From Diplosphaera chodatii (taxonomy: Eukaryota > Chlorophyta > Trebouxiophyceae > Prasiolales > Stichococcaceae), in the NCBI GenBank assembly GCA_032358165.1, contig JAALGY010000053.1, positions 2,666,001 to 2,730,000 on the forward strand: DNA of 64,000 nucleotides. The letters run 5' to 3'. The stretch's first letter is position 1. Each line of letters opens with the position of its first letter. The notes under the pieces are model-generated. The model saw nothing but the letters and a program-made list of their open reading frames with translations, was not told the DNA's origin and made no database searches. The position numbers were made by a program, and so were the translations under genes. Below, one piece after another: positions 43,542-55,290 of the stretch.

Positions 43542-45877
43542 TCAGCCTCCGAACAGGGCGCCTCCGCCAAAGGTGACGGCCCGGCCGTTGAGCGGCTGCA
43601 CGGGGCGCGCGTTGGAGGCGTGCGTCAGGCCCTGCCCCACGAGCCGCTGGAAGCGCACCACCTGCGCTTCCCCCACCGGCGACGGCTCCAGCAGCACGTA
43701 CCTGCGGCAGGGTGTACTGACCGCTCACAGCGTGTGCCTCCAGCAGGGCCGAGTGCCGTCGCCCTCCCGGAGGCGCTTAAGGAGCTTCAGATTGACATGC
43801 TTCACGGCCGGCCAGGCTGCTGAGCACTACCATGGGAATAGACAGCACTGCTGCAGCGTCCAAGCACGCCGGGCACATGGCTGCGGTGATACAAGCGCGC
43901 CGCCTGCATGAGGGCACATCAGCACTAGCCCAGAGACCCCTTGACGTTTGCTGTTGACTTGGGTAACTGAGCGCACCAGACGAGGCCCTCGGTGCAGGGC
44001 GGCGTGGTCAGGGAGCCGTCGAACTTGGCGTACGGGTGCGAGTGGCGGCGGGACTGGCCGCCCAGGTTGTAGCGGCTGCCGCGCGCCCGCCGTCGTCCAG
44101 CAGCGACGAGAAGGTGGCCGGCTGCAGCGCGTGCGGCCCTGCACGTTGCAGGGTTTAGGGTATTGGCTAGACACACACACAAGAAAGCAGGAAGCAATTG
44201 CATGCAACAGGTGGGTGCTGGCATCATGAGTAGGTCAGCTGTGCGCCATGTCCAATCTGAGCACAGATCTTGTAGGACACTCCGTCGTGATCCCCATACA
44301 AGCCCTATAGACCCCGGCGCAATCTGGGGCCCAGGCGCAAACACAGGCGCACCGGACTCGTCGCCGGCGTCGGCCGGCATCAGGTCCATGGCCTGCTGCA
44401 GCGCGTCGCTGTGCTGCTGCCACAGCCGGCCGCTGGCGGCGGGCGGGGAATGGTCCTCCAGCAGCACGCCCACCACCGCCAGCTCGCCTGCATGTAGAAT
44501 ATAAAATGCTGTTTCTCACTACAAGGCTGGTGATCCACTTTCCTGCGGTCCACCAGCAGCACGCCTACTACCGCCAGCTTGCCTGCATGTCATCATGACC
44601 GCTGGAGCTCGATCCAGGCCTGCTGCAGGGGCGGGTTGTCAGTGGACGGGCAGCTCAGCACGGCCTCCCATCAACTTCCCACTGCCGGCAGGGGTTTAGT
44701 GGACAGACCTACTGTAAAGGCGTCCGCAAACTAGTCCTGAACAGACGGGCATTCTGTGTCCTCACCAGCACTGCACTGTGCACCTCCGCACAAAGAGTGC
44801 AGGCGGGGTGCAACCCTGAAAGTGCTCTCGAATGTCGACTGCATGACGGGTGTGCTGCATCGAAGCGCACCGGTCTCCACGTTCTTGTGCACCAGGTGCG
44901 CCTCCATGGCGGCGTGGCGGCCGTCCAGCGCGTTCTCGCTGGGCGTGTGGAAGTGCCACTGCAACAGCTCCCACCGCTGCCCCTCGGCCGTCGTCAGGAC
45001 GTTGCCCTTTGGCATCCTCACCTACGCAGCCCGGAAGTGCCCAGTCGCAGCAGGGCCTGACTTCACGACAACGGTATTAAAAAAATGAAAAAATGCCGAG
45101 GCTCTACTGGCGTGCGTCATGCACAGTGAGCAGTCGATCCATCCCCGATGCTTGTTTGTCCATCAGCGGCCCAGCATGCAGGCGGCGGCCAGGCATGGTC
45201 ATGTCCCAACCATTCCGGCCTTCAGGTTCAAATCTGAAAACGGGGCATCCGTGGTCGGGGTTGCCTATTGGCAGCTCGCCTGGGGCCCGTAGCCGGTGTT
45301 GTACACCGTCACGTTGCGCAGGCGGCCGTAGTCGAACGCCAGCCCGCCCTTGGCGCTGTGCACCGCCTCCACCGCGCCGGCCGTCGAGATGTCGATGGGC
45401 GACTGCGGGTGGTGCAGACGGCCGCTGATGTGAGCATGGCATGCACGCAGCTGCCGACAGCGTGATGCGGCACACGTGCCGCAGGCATCTTGAGGCGAAG
45501 CGACGACGGTCACAACTTACAACTGTAGCCAGCATTCAGTCGCCGTTTTGAGTGACCATCCAAATGAGCGCTGATGATGAGAGCAGCAGACATGGCGCCA
45601 GCACATGATCAGGCACGACTGTCGATGGCGACTATCATGGCAACTGCGCCATGACATGCTGGTTCGTGAACTACGGAGGAAACTAACGCAAGGCAGGCAT
45701 CACCTGCGTTTTGCCGGCGCTGCAAGTTTCGCCCCACTCTGCGGGGCCCGAAAGATGGCCGTAGGTGAACTCCTCCGCCGCTGCAGCCAGCTGCGCCCAG
45801 CAGGCGCAGCAGGCGAGCAGCAGCGCCAGCGCCGCCTGTCCGCCGGCAGCCCGCCGCTTCATCAAGTGTACCGCCAT
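43542..45877 (-). pseudogene. Alpha carbonic anhydrase CA3 with a one-base frame break
   Basis: Six exons match CA1 and CA2: 45877-45704, 45402-45280, 45021-44871, 44487-44353, 44138-43977 and 43701-43542. Exons 1-4 join in phase, with signal peptide AALALLLACCACWAQLAA, SPIDISTAG, WHFHTPSENALDGRH (His 122 and 124) and EAHLVH (His 141). Exon 5 begins in frame (ALQPATFSSLL) but its conserved end, DGSLTTPPCTEG, is in another frame. The exon is 162 nt against 163 in CA2. The loss lies near 44078-44090, in a GC-rich GCGCGC stretch, before the PCTEG Cys and the last substrate-pocket strands. Everything else, including a GC donor in intron 2, looks healthy. This is either a recent disabling mutation or a base-call error. 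Confidence 0.85.
44548..44582 (-). repeat. Decayed intronic copy of CA3 exon 4 start
   Basis: Encodes KLAVVGVLLVD against ELAVVGVLLED in exon 4, about 95 bases upstream of it. It keeps a GCAG acceptor, but the length to the next GT does not preserve frame. Confidence 0.65.
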
Positions 45878-47714
45878 CAGGATGACGACCTTCGGCAGCT
45901 ACCTGGAACCACAGCGCCGCACGTCACGCTTCATGGGAAGAGGCTAGCTGGCCGCAACGTGGTGGTGTATGAGCTTTAATTTCGCCGCGGAGGCCGCGGC
46001 GGGGCCCGCCTGATTGAGCTCTGTGCACGCACACGCAGTCGTGCAAGCTCGTGTGCGAGCCGGCCTGCACGGCTGAGTGCTGCTATACCACCGCTGCAAG
46101 CCACTAGCGCTTGCATTCACCACGACTCGAGCACAACCGCTCTACCGCAGCGCTGCGGCTCCCTCAGTGGACCGCCTGGACGATAATCGTCGCTGCAGTA
46201 CAAGTCGTCTGCGTAGCGGGCACTGATCTGAGGCGGCGCACGACCGCACGTCACTATGCGCGCAACACAGTATGCGTCTGTTTCTCTCTCCTCTGCCAAA
46301 TCCTGGACAAGGAGGCCAGCAGGAGGCACTGACGGTCGGGGGCACCTTTGAAAGTATTCATCTCAGCCGGACCACACGCACAAGACAGTAGAGCATGCAT
46401 TGGCCTGTACGTCTGTACTCGGCTACGCCCACTTCCCATCAGGGCTCTTCCGCCTCATCAAGATTCTATGCCTCTGCATCGGGCGGTGCATACGCGCTGG
46501 ACCCGCGGCAAGACGGCCCAATCATTCAGAGGCGGCAGGGGCAGAGGAGTCTATACAGCGATGGAGCAGCGCGCCTGAGAGCGGGGATCGCCTGAGCACG
46601 AGGTGGATCCGAACGAGTGAGCGACTGTCCTGATGGTGCGGTTCAGCGGGTGTCGCCGGTTCAAGTGCACAGGGCACGTGAGATGAGAGGAGATCGCATC
46701 TAGTCAGCAGCCCATCGGGAATGATCGCTGGCGGCAAGCAGGTGCTTCGCATGCCGATGTAGGGTCTCTCCCTGGGGACCAGCAAGGCGTGAGCACGCCG
46801 GCGGCTGAGTCAGGCGACTACGATGCGATGCCTACCGAGTGTGACCTACGTTCAGCGGCATCTACTATCATACGAAGCACTTTAATACGATGTCTGCAGT
46901 GTCTGGTGGGTATTGAGGAACCCACCCCAGCATGCGGGCGGCTGCTGCTCCTGGCTGCTCGCGGCTGCTGAAGCGCCTCGCAGCACGGCATCCCCGCCGA
47001 CAGCGCTGCTGTCACTGCCGTCCCCTGCTGTCGCTGCACAATGCTGCCGCCCTTCCCGCAGTGCCGCCCCTGCCGCCGTGCTCCAAGCGCATCCACTTGC
47101 AGCTGCCGCTGCCTGCGGGGCTGCCCAGCGGAAGCGTTGCCCGCTGTGCGATCGCATCCTGCTGCTGCTGCCGCTGCTGGCCCTGGCACGGCCCACCGGC
47201 AACACAACGGCAGCCCTGCAGTGCACATAAACTCATTGTGCAGGCTGCGACCACCGAAGGCGATGTGTTGACATGAGTGGAAGCACTCTGCAGACTGGCT
47301 GCCTGCTTCTGCAGCCTGCCTGCTTCTGCAGCCCCTCCCTGGCCCCCGCTGCTACAGAGGCTTGCGAGCCAGCAGCCACCTCATCATATCATGCAGCATC
47401 AGCACTTGACCCCACCTGCCCGCGCTGTGGCAGGCCCAGAAGAGGCGTGGCACTCGCGCAGAGCTCAGCAGCAACGGCGCCGCCGGCTCGCCACACTAGC
47501 ATCGCCGCCCCACGGCGCATCGCCGCCAACACCGTGGCCGGAGGCCAGAGCCGCTCACACTGAGTCGCATGCCTCCCGCCCTGCGGCGCAGCGATGGAGA
47601 GCCGATCAGGTTGCAGCGAGGGGGCGTTGTTGAACACCTGCTGCAGCGACTGGGAGTCCATACTGTCAGATGACTTTAGAGAGAAGAACGTAGCTATCCA
47701 TGCGCTCTCATCAC
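45878..47714. other. Spacer upstream of CA3
   Basis: No intact exon is supported. The right end may contain diverged 3' exons of MT3: an open minus frame near 47400-47600 reads LWPPATVLAAMRRGAAML then AAELCAS, a weak echo of the MT exon 3 motifs. Confidence 0.4.
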
Positions 47715-47829
47715 CTGAGGCCACCCGCTCAGCTGCGAGCGTGGCGTCCATATCCAGCACAACCATGTTTTGGTTCAGGGCGCGCAGCGGCTGCAGCATC
47801 AGCGGAACTCCGGGGACCGGTCCCAGTCC

Positions 47830-47875
<46 letters not shown>

Positions 47876-47965
47876 GTGGACAGCGATGCTTGCAGTCAGG
47901 TGTGGTCGCAACCCATTGCGCACACTGCTGACTGAGGTCAACGTGCAGCAGCTGACCTGCAGCGG
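47715..47965 (-). pseudogene. MT3, decayed third methyltransferase copy
   Basis: The minus strand keeps an exon 2 remnant reading LMLQPLRALNQNMVVLDMD, matching LMLQPLRILGTDFNLIVPE of MT1/MT2, and ending near 47715 at a GT donor. Further upstream, about 47932-47955, is the exon 1 end (CTGCTGCACGTTGACCTCAG) with the donor GT altered. Small deletions in the exon 2 start shift the frame, and a 41-base poly-C run occupies the place of the acceptor and first codons. A working enzyme cannot be made. Confidence 0.75.
47831..47871. repeat. Poly-C tract, 41 bases
   Basis: Forty-one consecutive C on the plus strand (poly-G on the minus), at the position of the MT exon 2 acceptor. This may be a real mononucleotide expansion or a sequencing/assembly artefact. 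Confidence 0.9.
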
Positions 47966-48731
47966 TGATGCCATCCAGTCTGCGCAGCCATCACGGCATC
48001 CGGCAGCGCCTGCAGGATCGCTGGACGTGCTCTGGCCAGCAGCATGAATCACTGGGATAGATGTGGTGTGGGCGCCCGACGCATGGCGATGCTGCAATAG
48101 AGCTGCAGTGCCTGAGCGACCCAGGTTCCGCTGCCGCTGCACATATTGCCTGCTCCGAATCGTGGAGCGGGGACCGCGCTCTGCTTGGCAGCCTTTTGGC
48201 TGGACAGACTGCTGCAACCCGCAAGTCATGCATCTGGCCCCCTATATCCAGCAAATTGTGAGCGCATATCGGTGCTGGCAGCGTGCGTCCATGCAGAGCA
48301 GACGCTGTAGCAATGATGATTGATCCGCAGGATCGCTGGAGCGATGCAGCTTGAAGTCAGACACAAAGCTTCAACGCAACTGAGCAATGTAGGCGTGAGG
48401 CAGGCAGTGCGTTCTGTCCTGGGATCTGCTGCCCAGCAGTCGTTGGAAGGTCCGAAGCATACTCAATTGCACAAGTGCATTGCGTCGTGATCCACTGCAC
48501 ATGATATTCGATGCTGTAGATATGCATTCTGCGTCGCAACTCACCTGTCATCGCGGAGCTCACCATGTGAGGCAAACATCGTGCTGCCAAGCGCAACTGC
48601 TGCGCCGGCACGAGCTAGGCTTGACACGAAGTGCCCGCAGTATACCAGGCTGCCCCATCAGCAGGCCTACCTGTCAGCAGCATCACAGCCAGCACGTCTT
48701 TCGCGCAGTAGCCAGGCAGCACCGGCAGCGG
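47966..48731. other. Spacer upstream of HPRT
   Basis: No exon is supported. It probably holds the HPRT promoter at the right and the edge of the duplicated array at the left. Confidence 0.4.
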
Positions 48732-50285
48732 ATGACGATCGCAGCGGCAACGCCGCCAGTGCCCTCTACGGCCGCCTCAGATGCTCACCCAGACATACTG
48801 TCCATCGTGTACAATGAGCAGCAGCTAGGCGATGCCGTGTCGAAGCTGGGCAGGTGGGAGGGTCGGCGTGCAATGCCATGTTCTGATGGGCATGTCCAAA
48901 TTGACCTACATGCACTGGCACAGACACACTTCCTTACATGCCATCCAAGTCACTGCTTTGACGGTGCATGCCGCCAGGCAGCTGGCAGACGACTATGCAG
49001 ACAGGCAGCCGCTGCTGCTCGGGGTGCGTGCGTGCTGCACATGCCGGCCTCGGCCATGCCTTGCCGCTGAAGCACAGCACACTGCGGCATGATGGGTAGC
49101 CAGCGTTCCTGTCATCCATCCCCTGCTATGCGTGGCGTCTGAGACTCTGGTTGTACTCGCACAGGCGCTCACAGGAGCTTTTGTGTTCTGTGCGGACCTG
49201 GCCCGTGCCATAACGCCAGTGCCTGCCGGCTTGGTAGGCACAGTCTACCCAGAGAATGGCAAACTAGACGCAAACGGTTGCATGGCACCAGTCCACACAG
49301 CTCCGCTGTCGGTACGTACTCATCCCTGTGCCGTCCTCATGCAGACGGTGGACTTTTTCGCGGCGTCCAGCTACGGTGCAGCCACGGTGGCATCGGGCGA
49401 CGTGAATGTCAACATGCTCGCAGCGAAGATCGACGTCTCAGGGCGGCACGTGCTAGTGGTGGGCCCTAGAACGTGTTGAGCACCGCTGGCGCATGCGTCG
49501 ACAGTTTGCTGCAGCCTGTTCGGCCAGCTGTCGTGTGGGCAGACCAACCCCCAGCCCAGCGACGCTGTGTCATGGCATAGGTGCCCTGACGGATGTCTAA
49601 ACCCTGACTTCATGCTTGTGACGCAGGTGGAGGACATCATTGACACGGGCGCCACCCTGAAGCGCGTGGTCGCCCGGCTGCAGGAAGCAGGAGCGGCGTC
49701 CGTCAAGGTACTGCTGGCGCTGAGACAGCCCATGGCATTGTCAGGTTCAAGCAATAAGGAGGTTTTTATGGCTGCGTTACCAGGACGCAGCACACTGCTG
49801 ACAGCATGCCGCTATTCGTAACGGTGTTGTGCTTGCTGGACTTCGCAGGTGGTGGTGCTGCTGGACAAGGCCGCTCGCCGAAAAGTGGACATCCAGCCGG
49901 ACTACTGCGCACTGCCGGTAGGACATGGCTGTAGGACTGCAGTCCTGGTCGGGAGCCAGCATTGAGATGGTTGGCAGCTTGTGGCATTGCGCCAGAACCA
50001 CACGTCCTCATGACAGCCTGCAACACGGCGGCGCCCCTGGCCCATGGTGACTTGTTGCTCCGCCTGCAGTGTCCAGATGAGTTTGTGGTGGGATATGGGC
50101 TGGATTTCAATGAGGTGAGTATGCATCAACCGTCTGCACTGGCACTGTGTCAATACACAGTCAATGCTGTGCGCCGCTTGCTGCCGTTGTGGCATGGTTT
50201 GACGAGACACGGTGCTGTGTAACAGGTGTATCGGTCGCTGCCGTATGTGGGGGTGCTCAAGCCGGAGCTCTATGCCAGCTCATGA
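48732..50285 (+). CDS. HPRT: Hypoxanthine-guanine phosphoribosyltransferase
   Basis: Eight exons join in phase to 201 residues: 48732-48853, 48978-49023, 49165-49233, 49345-49458, 49627-49707, 49849-49917, 50070-50114 and 50226-50285. The enzyme makes IMP and GMP from hypoxanthine or guanine and PRPP in purine salvage. Diagnostic segments in order: RQLADDYADRQPLLLG, ALTGAFVFCADLARAI, the SSYG loop, the PRPP motif VEDIIDTGATLK (about residues 118-129), VVVLLDKAARRK and CPDEFVVGYGLDFNE, which stacks on the base, then YRSLPYVGVLKPELY. The length is typical of bacterial and algal HPRT and slightly shorter than the human enzyme. No targeting peptide is clear. It converges on DCN1. Confidence 0.95.
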
Positions 50286-50768
50286 CGCCATGGTGGACTG
50301 ATGCTGTCGTGCGTGAAGCACCTCAGCTTTGGGATGTGTTTGGACGCGTGCTGGCTTCGGGAACAAGTTTGCTGGGCTTCGTGATCTATCCTCCTGCCAT
50401 TTGGACCAAGCGCATTTGCCTGTTCCCTCACACCACGCCATGCGTGCGGCACATACACTGCTCCACGTCGTTGCTAAGACATCGGTCTGGCCACCCAGTG
50501 CAACAGGTTGGCAACCCTGCCATAGTCGCTGTGCCATTGCGCCGCAGCATGCCAACTGTCCAGACGCTGCCCTCACGCACCGGTCTTAGTTGCCTCATGT
50601 CAGGTCGATCGGTTGTGATAGCCGTTCCTGCACCATCGAAGAGCACATACAGCGGTCAGCTGCATGCCAACCGCGTGCTGCCTCGCACTGTCTGCAGAGT
50701 GCTCCGCTGCATGAGGTGCAGCTGTGGCCATGTCTGCGGTCACCAGGACCAAAGCAACCCCGTGTCTG
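50286..50768. other. Convergent spacer between HPRT and DCN1
   Basis: Holds the 3' UTRs of both genes. I see no TGTAA on either strand and no exon. Confidence 0.4.
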
Positions 50769-51079
50769 CTAGTCAGTTGCTGCACTACAGGGCATCTGGA
50801 GGTGGGAAACGCGCACCCGGCCCCACTCCACAAAGTTGTCCAGCAGCAGCGGCCACGCCTGCGACTCGTCATAGTTGCTGAGGTCCGGCTTCACCTGCAG
50901 ACCCGCACGCCGACAACATCATAAGCGCAGGTGGGCTGCAAAAGCTCTCCATGCGTCATATCTGTGGCGTGCCCGTACTTCTATGAATGAAATTTACTGT
51001 CGTTCGTGCTCAGGACATACATGCGCAGGCCAAGTGCACACTGACCGCAGGACATGCTACAACTAACAGGGCCGCTACC

Positions 51080-51142
<63 letters not shown>

Positions 51143-52764
51143 GCAAGTTGGGAGGGACCCGCAACAGCGCACGTCCTGGGTGAAGCGCAGGAAGCTGGTC
51201 CACTGGTCGAAGTTGACGACCTTGTACTCGGCCTGCTGCTGCAGGAAGTCCACGAACAGCGGCTGCAGCGGCTCGTGCGGCATCACGATCTGCAGCATCT
51301 GGCACGCCGTCGGGATGTCGATCAGCTTCTGCGACGGCTCCTGCACGCAGCCGCAAGCTGGGTTGCGGACTTTCGAGCGTCATGCATGCTGCAAGCCGTC
51401 CAGGCGCCAACCGGCTTCTGCACTGGCGCCTGTACAAATTCATCACTACAAAGGCATTGCCACAGGGTGCGGGAGCGCCGTGCGACGGGCGCCCCCTGAG
51501 GGCGGCCGACCGACGGTGCGGCGGCCGGGCGCACCGTCAGGCAGAACTTGAACGCGAAGCTGCAGAAGTCGTGGAAGGCCTCCGGGTCCATGTCGACCTG
51601 CTCCTCCAAGCCCGGCAGAGCGCGCTTTACCTGCGCCACCGTTGTGGCCTTGAGGGCGCCCATACCTGCAGCGGGAGTGGGGGGGACACCTATTGCTATC
51701 GGTGTTAATGTTCTTCACCCTTGGAGGGCGGTGAGGCACATCTGCTGCGTCCGCTTCCACACTGGCTTCATCAGGCTGTGGCTTGCAGGCGGATCCCGGG
51801 CGAGCCACATCAGCATGCCAGCCACGGGTCCAAGGGAAGTGGTGGCTTCACACCGTGTCCCAATAGTCCAGCTGCCGCACAATCTTGCTGCATCACACCA
51901 TGGCAAATCGACTCTGCTGTCTGTCGTGCGCTTATGGCGTCGACCACCGGCGCACCTGTCTGGAACTCCTCCCTGCTGAAATACCCCATGCGCTTTGCCC
52001 GCATCTTCCAGGCGAGCAGCAGCACCTGCAGGGCCGGCACACCCACTGCTGTGGTCACGCGTGCAGGCGCTGTGCACGCAGGATCATACACGCTTGCAAA
52101 CCCGCAGGCAGGGTGCCGCCATGTTGGGTGCAGCGCGCGATGGGCGCAGATGAATGAGGTCCTACCCGCTTGTCTGAGGGGTCCAGGCCCAGATCTGTGC
52201 AGAAGCGCTCAATGCCTGCAGATACCAGCAGAATGTGGGTCGTCACCTTGCTGCATGCGCTAAAAGCATGTGAATACCATGCCGTCTCATTGCTACATGA
52301 GATGTGCATGCAGGCCATGGCACACAGATACCATGCATCACCTTCCGGACCGATGGTGTCGGCGGAGGTCTCGGCATACTTGTCAAAGATGCCGTCGGCC
52401 TGCATGCATGCAGTGGTTGCTGTGGCTACTGAATGCCACAGCCATGGTGAGCTGCACTAGCTGCATGCTTGCGGCGGCATGCACATCCGCTGCAAAGCAT
52501 GATCAAAGCGTGCTCAGCGGAGCACAGATCACATTGAGCGTCGTTGTATGTGTCCAACGGAGCAGGTCCGATTCCTGAGGGAAGGAGGCCCAGCTAGGAT
52601 GACAGGCAAACCTTAGCGGAGCCCCCGCCCACCGCCTTGCGGGCGCGCTTCATCATGGCGCTGCCCGCGCCGGGGCGCGGCGCTGTGACGCCTGCCGCCG
52701 GCGATACAGCCGCAGCAGGGCGCTTCTGACGCCGGGCCTGCACAGTGAGCGCAAGTTGCGGCAT
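50769..52764 (-). CDS. DCN1: DCN1-like cullin neddylation factor
   Basis: Seven exons join in phase to 251 residues: 52764-52612, 52399-52342, 52215-52166, 52025-51956, 51665-51535, 51340-51173 and 50894-50769. The product acts as a scaffold co-E3 that helps transfer NEDD8 to cullins. The PONY domain shows ADGIFDKYAETSADTIGPEG, ERFCTDLGLDPSD, VLLLAWKMRAKRMGYFSR, FHDFCSFAFKF, IDIPTACQMLQIVM and FDQWTSFLRF, and near the C terminus DESQAWPLLLDNFVEW. There is no UBA domain; a basic Lys/Arg-rich N terminus replaces it, as in the DCUN1D4/5 group. The last residues after FVEWGR are not conserved. The last intron contains a (CAG)19 tract. An upstream 5' exon cannot be excluded. Confidence 0.92.
51083..51139 (+). 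repeat. Pure (CAG)19 microsatellite in the DCN1 intron
   Basis: Fifty-seven bases of uninterrupted CAG on the plus strand (CTG on the transcribed minus-strand gene), between exons 6 and 7 of DCN1. Confidence 0.9.
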
Positions 52765-54043
52765 GAGCTTGTGGCCGGCGCAGAGGTGTTGTCGCATATG
52801 CGCATTGCACCCGCAAGGAGCGCACACGGCACAATGACATGAGTACTTACCTGGCTGAAGGCAGCCAGCCTTCACAGTCCGCAAGTCTGGACAATCTGTC
52901 CGAGGCGTTGCTGCAAAGCCGGCAGCACAGGGACCCACAAGTACCGCCCTCAGGTGCTCAGCAGGGACGTCAAGATGGCAGTCGTCGAAACCAAAGGTGT
53001 TGGCCCTGCGAGCTCGCCAGCCCTGCAAACTGATCTGATACTATCCAGTGGTACCCTTTGGATGCTGCTGAGGGCGAAACAGCTGATTTGCTGCACGCAA
53101 AATGGTCAAAGTTCTTAGCAGGCAGCTAGCCATCGCACGAGCGGGGGATGTCTCCTGCCAGCTTGTCCGCCCCCGCTGTGTTCACTTCCCTGCAACACAG
53201 TTGTTGCATGTCGACGGCGCAGTCGCCTGTGCGCGGGCCTCTTGGCGCGTTGACGGTCGCTCACAGCGGCCAGGTGATCCGAAAGCACAGCTGAGCGCTG
53301 CTTCCAGTTGCTCTCCGACGCCACAGGCCCGCACCGCCGCCGCAGACGGAACAAATCGCGACCACAGGGCACCCCCCAGCAGCAGGCGAAACACCAACAG
53401 CCGCCAGGTCAGCATGCTGTCTTCGGTCTGCAAGGCTCTGCTGAAGCATAAGCTGATGTTGCAAGGTGTTCACAAGCGCTGGGCGGGAGGGACAGAGGGT
53501 CCCTTGCGAGGGTGATTGCTGCAGCTTGTGTGGCAGCCCAGCATTTGCATGCTGCGCCCTGCTGCGGCAGCCGCGAATGCCAAGCTAGAGTACCTACATA
53601 TAGCAGTGTGGCTGGGGCTGGGAGCAGCCCTGATCAGCTTGGCCTGGGCACCAGAGTGGCCCAAGTTTTGCTGTGCAGCACGTCCATGGGATTCTGCAAG
53701 CCTTTTGGCTCTGCATGTTGGTGGCAGTGCCAATCTCATTCCGTGTTGGAGTAGCAGCATGTGTGCATATATGTTGAGGCGCTCCTCAGCTCCAGTGTTC
53801 CAGCTGCACCTGGCAGCCCGACTGGGATCGACAGCAGTTTTGGTTCGTGAAATTGAAACACCATGTGCTGTGCTCAGTAACAGCTGAAGGAGCGTTTATT
53901 GTGCAGTCGGATGGTTCGCACCATTCCACATGGTCCCTAACCTACTGCACCCAGAGTAAAACAGAGGCTGTATTCTCCCGTACTATCATGCCAATCAGAG
54001 GCCGGGCCAAGCAACTAATGCGAAAGCTTCACGAATGCGCAGG
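52765..54043. other. Divergent spacer between DCN1 and eIF5A
   Basis: About 1.28 kb holding the promoters of both genes. AT-richer patches such as ACATATAG (near 53597) and CATATATG (near 53766) occur, but none is placed convincingly as a TATA box. No exon was found. Confidence 0.4.
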
Positions 54044-55290
54044 ATGGCCGACGACCACGATGTCCACTTCGAGTCGGCGGACGCCGGCGCCTCGCTGACG
54101 TACCCGCAGCAGGCCGGCACCATCCGCAAGAACGGCTTCATTGTCATCAAGAACCGCCCCTGCAAGGTCAGCCTTGTAGCAGTGGGTGCTGTACTTGCTT
54201 GACCGGCTACAGCGCGTCCGCCTCTGCTGCGCACTGAGACAGACACAGGTTTTGCCGCTGAAATGACCTAACAAGCCTGGCACCAGCACCTTCCGAATTC
54301 GTCCCGGGGTGCAAAACATATATGGCACTGCAACGCAAACAGGTGGTGGATGTGTCGACCTCGAAGACGGGCAAGCACGGCCACGCCAAGTGCCACTTCG
54401 TCGCGCTGGACATCTTCACGGGCAAGAAGCTGGAGGACCTGCAGCCCTCCTCCCACAACTCCGATGTGAGTCTGAGGGTCACGTACTTTCTGCTACGGTT
54501 TGGACATCTGCAGCCCTTCATGCTCCCCATGCTGCAGCGCTGGCTGCATCCTAGGCGGGGTGCCATGCAATGCAAGCCCTCGTGCAATGGCACCTTGAGC
54601 AAGTTACAGGCTTAGCGGCTGACACACATTTTGATGCTGCCCAGGTGCCGAATGTGAGCCGCCAGGAGTTCAGCGTGCTGGACATCTCCGAGGACGGCTT
54701 CGTGAGTCGTTGCACACTCCTGACTCTCTCGGCCACCCTGCCATGCCATGCCCAGAACACTACGATGTTGAAGTCTGCTTCCGGAAACCTGTATGGGGCC
54801 TGCTGCATCGGCCGTGTGTCCAAGCACCGATCATCAGGCGGGGCGCTGCAACGTCGCGCTCTGCATCATGTGCACATCTCACCGGCGTCCCACTCCTCCT
54901 GCGTGCAGGTGTCGCTGATGGACGCCGACGGCAACACGAAGGACGACCTGAAGCTGCCGGGCGGCACCGACGAGGCGGAGAAGCTGGCGGACACCATCCA
55001 GGCCGAGTTTGCCGCCGGCAAGGAGCTCACCGTCGTGGTGCTGAAGGCCATGGGTGAGCTGCGCCGCTGGCAGCAGACATCACGAATGTGCTGTGCATGA
55101 GCTGCGCCATCGTGCAGCTGGATGTCAGGTCGCCTGGTCGTCTCCACTACATTGCATGCTTTTCCGTGGCAACGTCAGACGCTCCCTGCACATTGTGGTC
55201 TGTACCATCCACTGCGGCTGAGACGGTCTCCGCTTGTTGTCAGGTGACGAGGCCATCTCGCAGCTGAAGCAGGCCACCGGCGGCGACTAA
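54044..55290 (+). CDS. EIF5A: Translation factor eIF5A
   Basis: Five exons join in phase to 164 residues: 54044-54166, 54343-54465, 54645-54701, 54909-55053 and 55244-55290. eIF5A binds stalled ribosomes and promotes peptide bond formation at poly-proline and termination. The N-terminal SH3-like domain holds the hypusine loop [12 protein letters not shown], with Lys 52 the modified residue. The C-terminal OB domain runs through [19 protein letters not shown], then [12 protein letters not shown] and [12 protein letters not shown] at the end. The length and all key residues are normal, implying that deoxyhypusine synthase and hydroxylase are encoded elsewhere. It is divergent from DCN1. Confidence 0.97.

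Noticed and set aside
45200..45245. GGTTCAAATC, also B-box-like
   Set aside because: It lies inside CA3 intron 2 and flanking stems do not pair.
46818..47228. Ser/Ala-rich open frames upstream of CA3
   Set aside because: No conserved motif; any relation to MT3 3' exons is too weak to annotate as coding.
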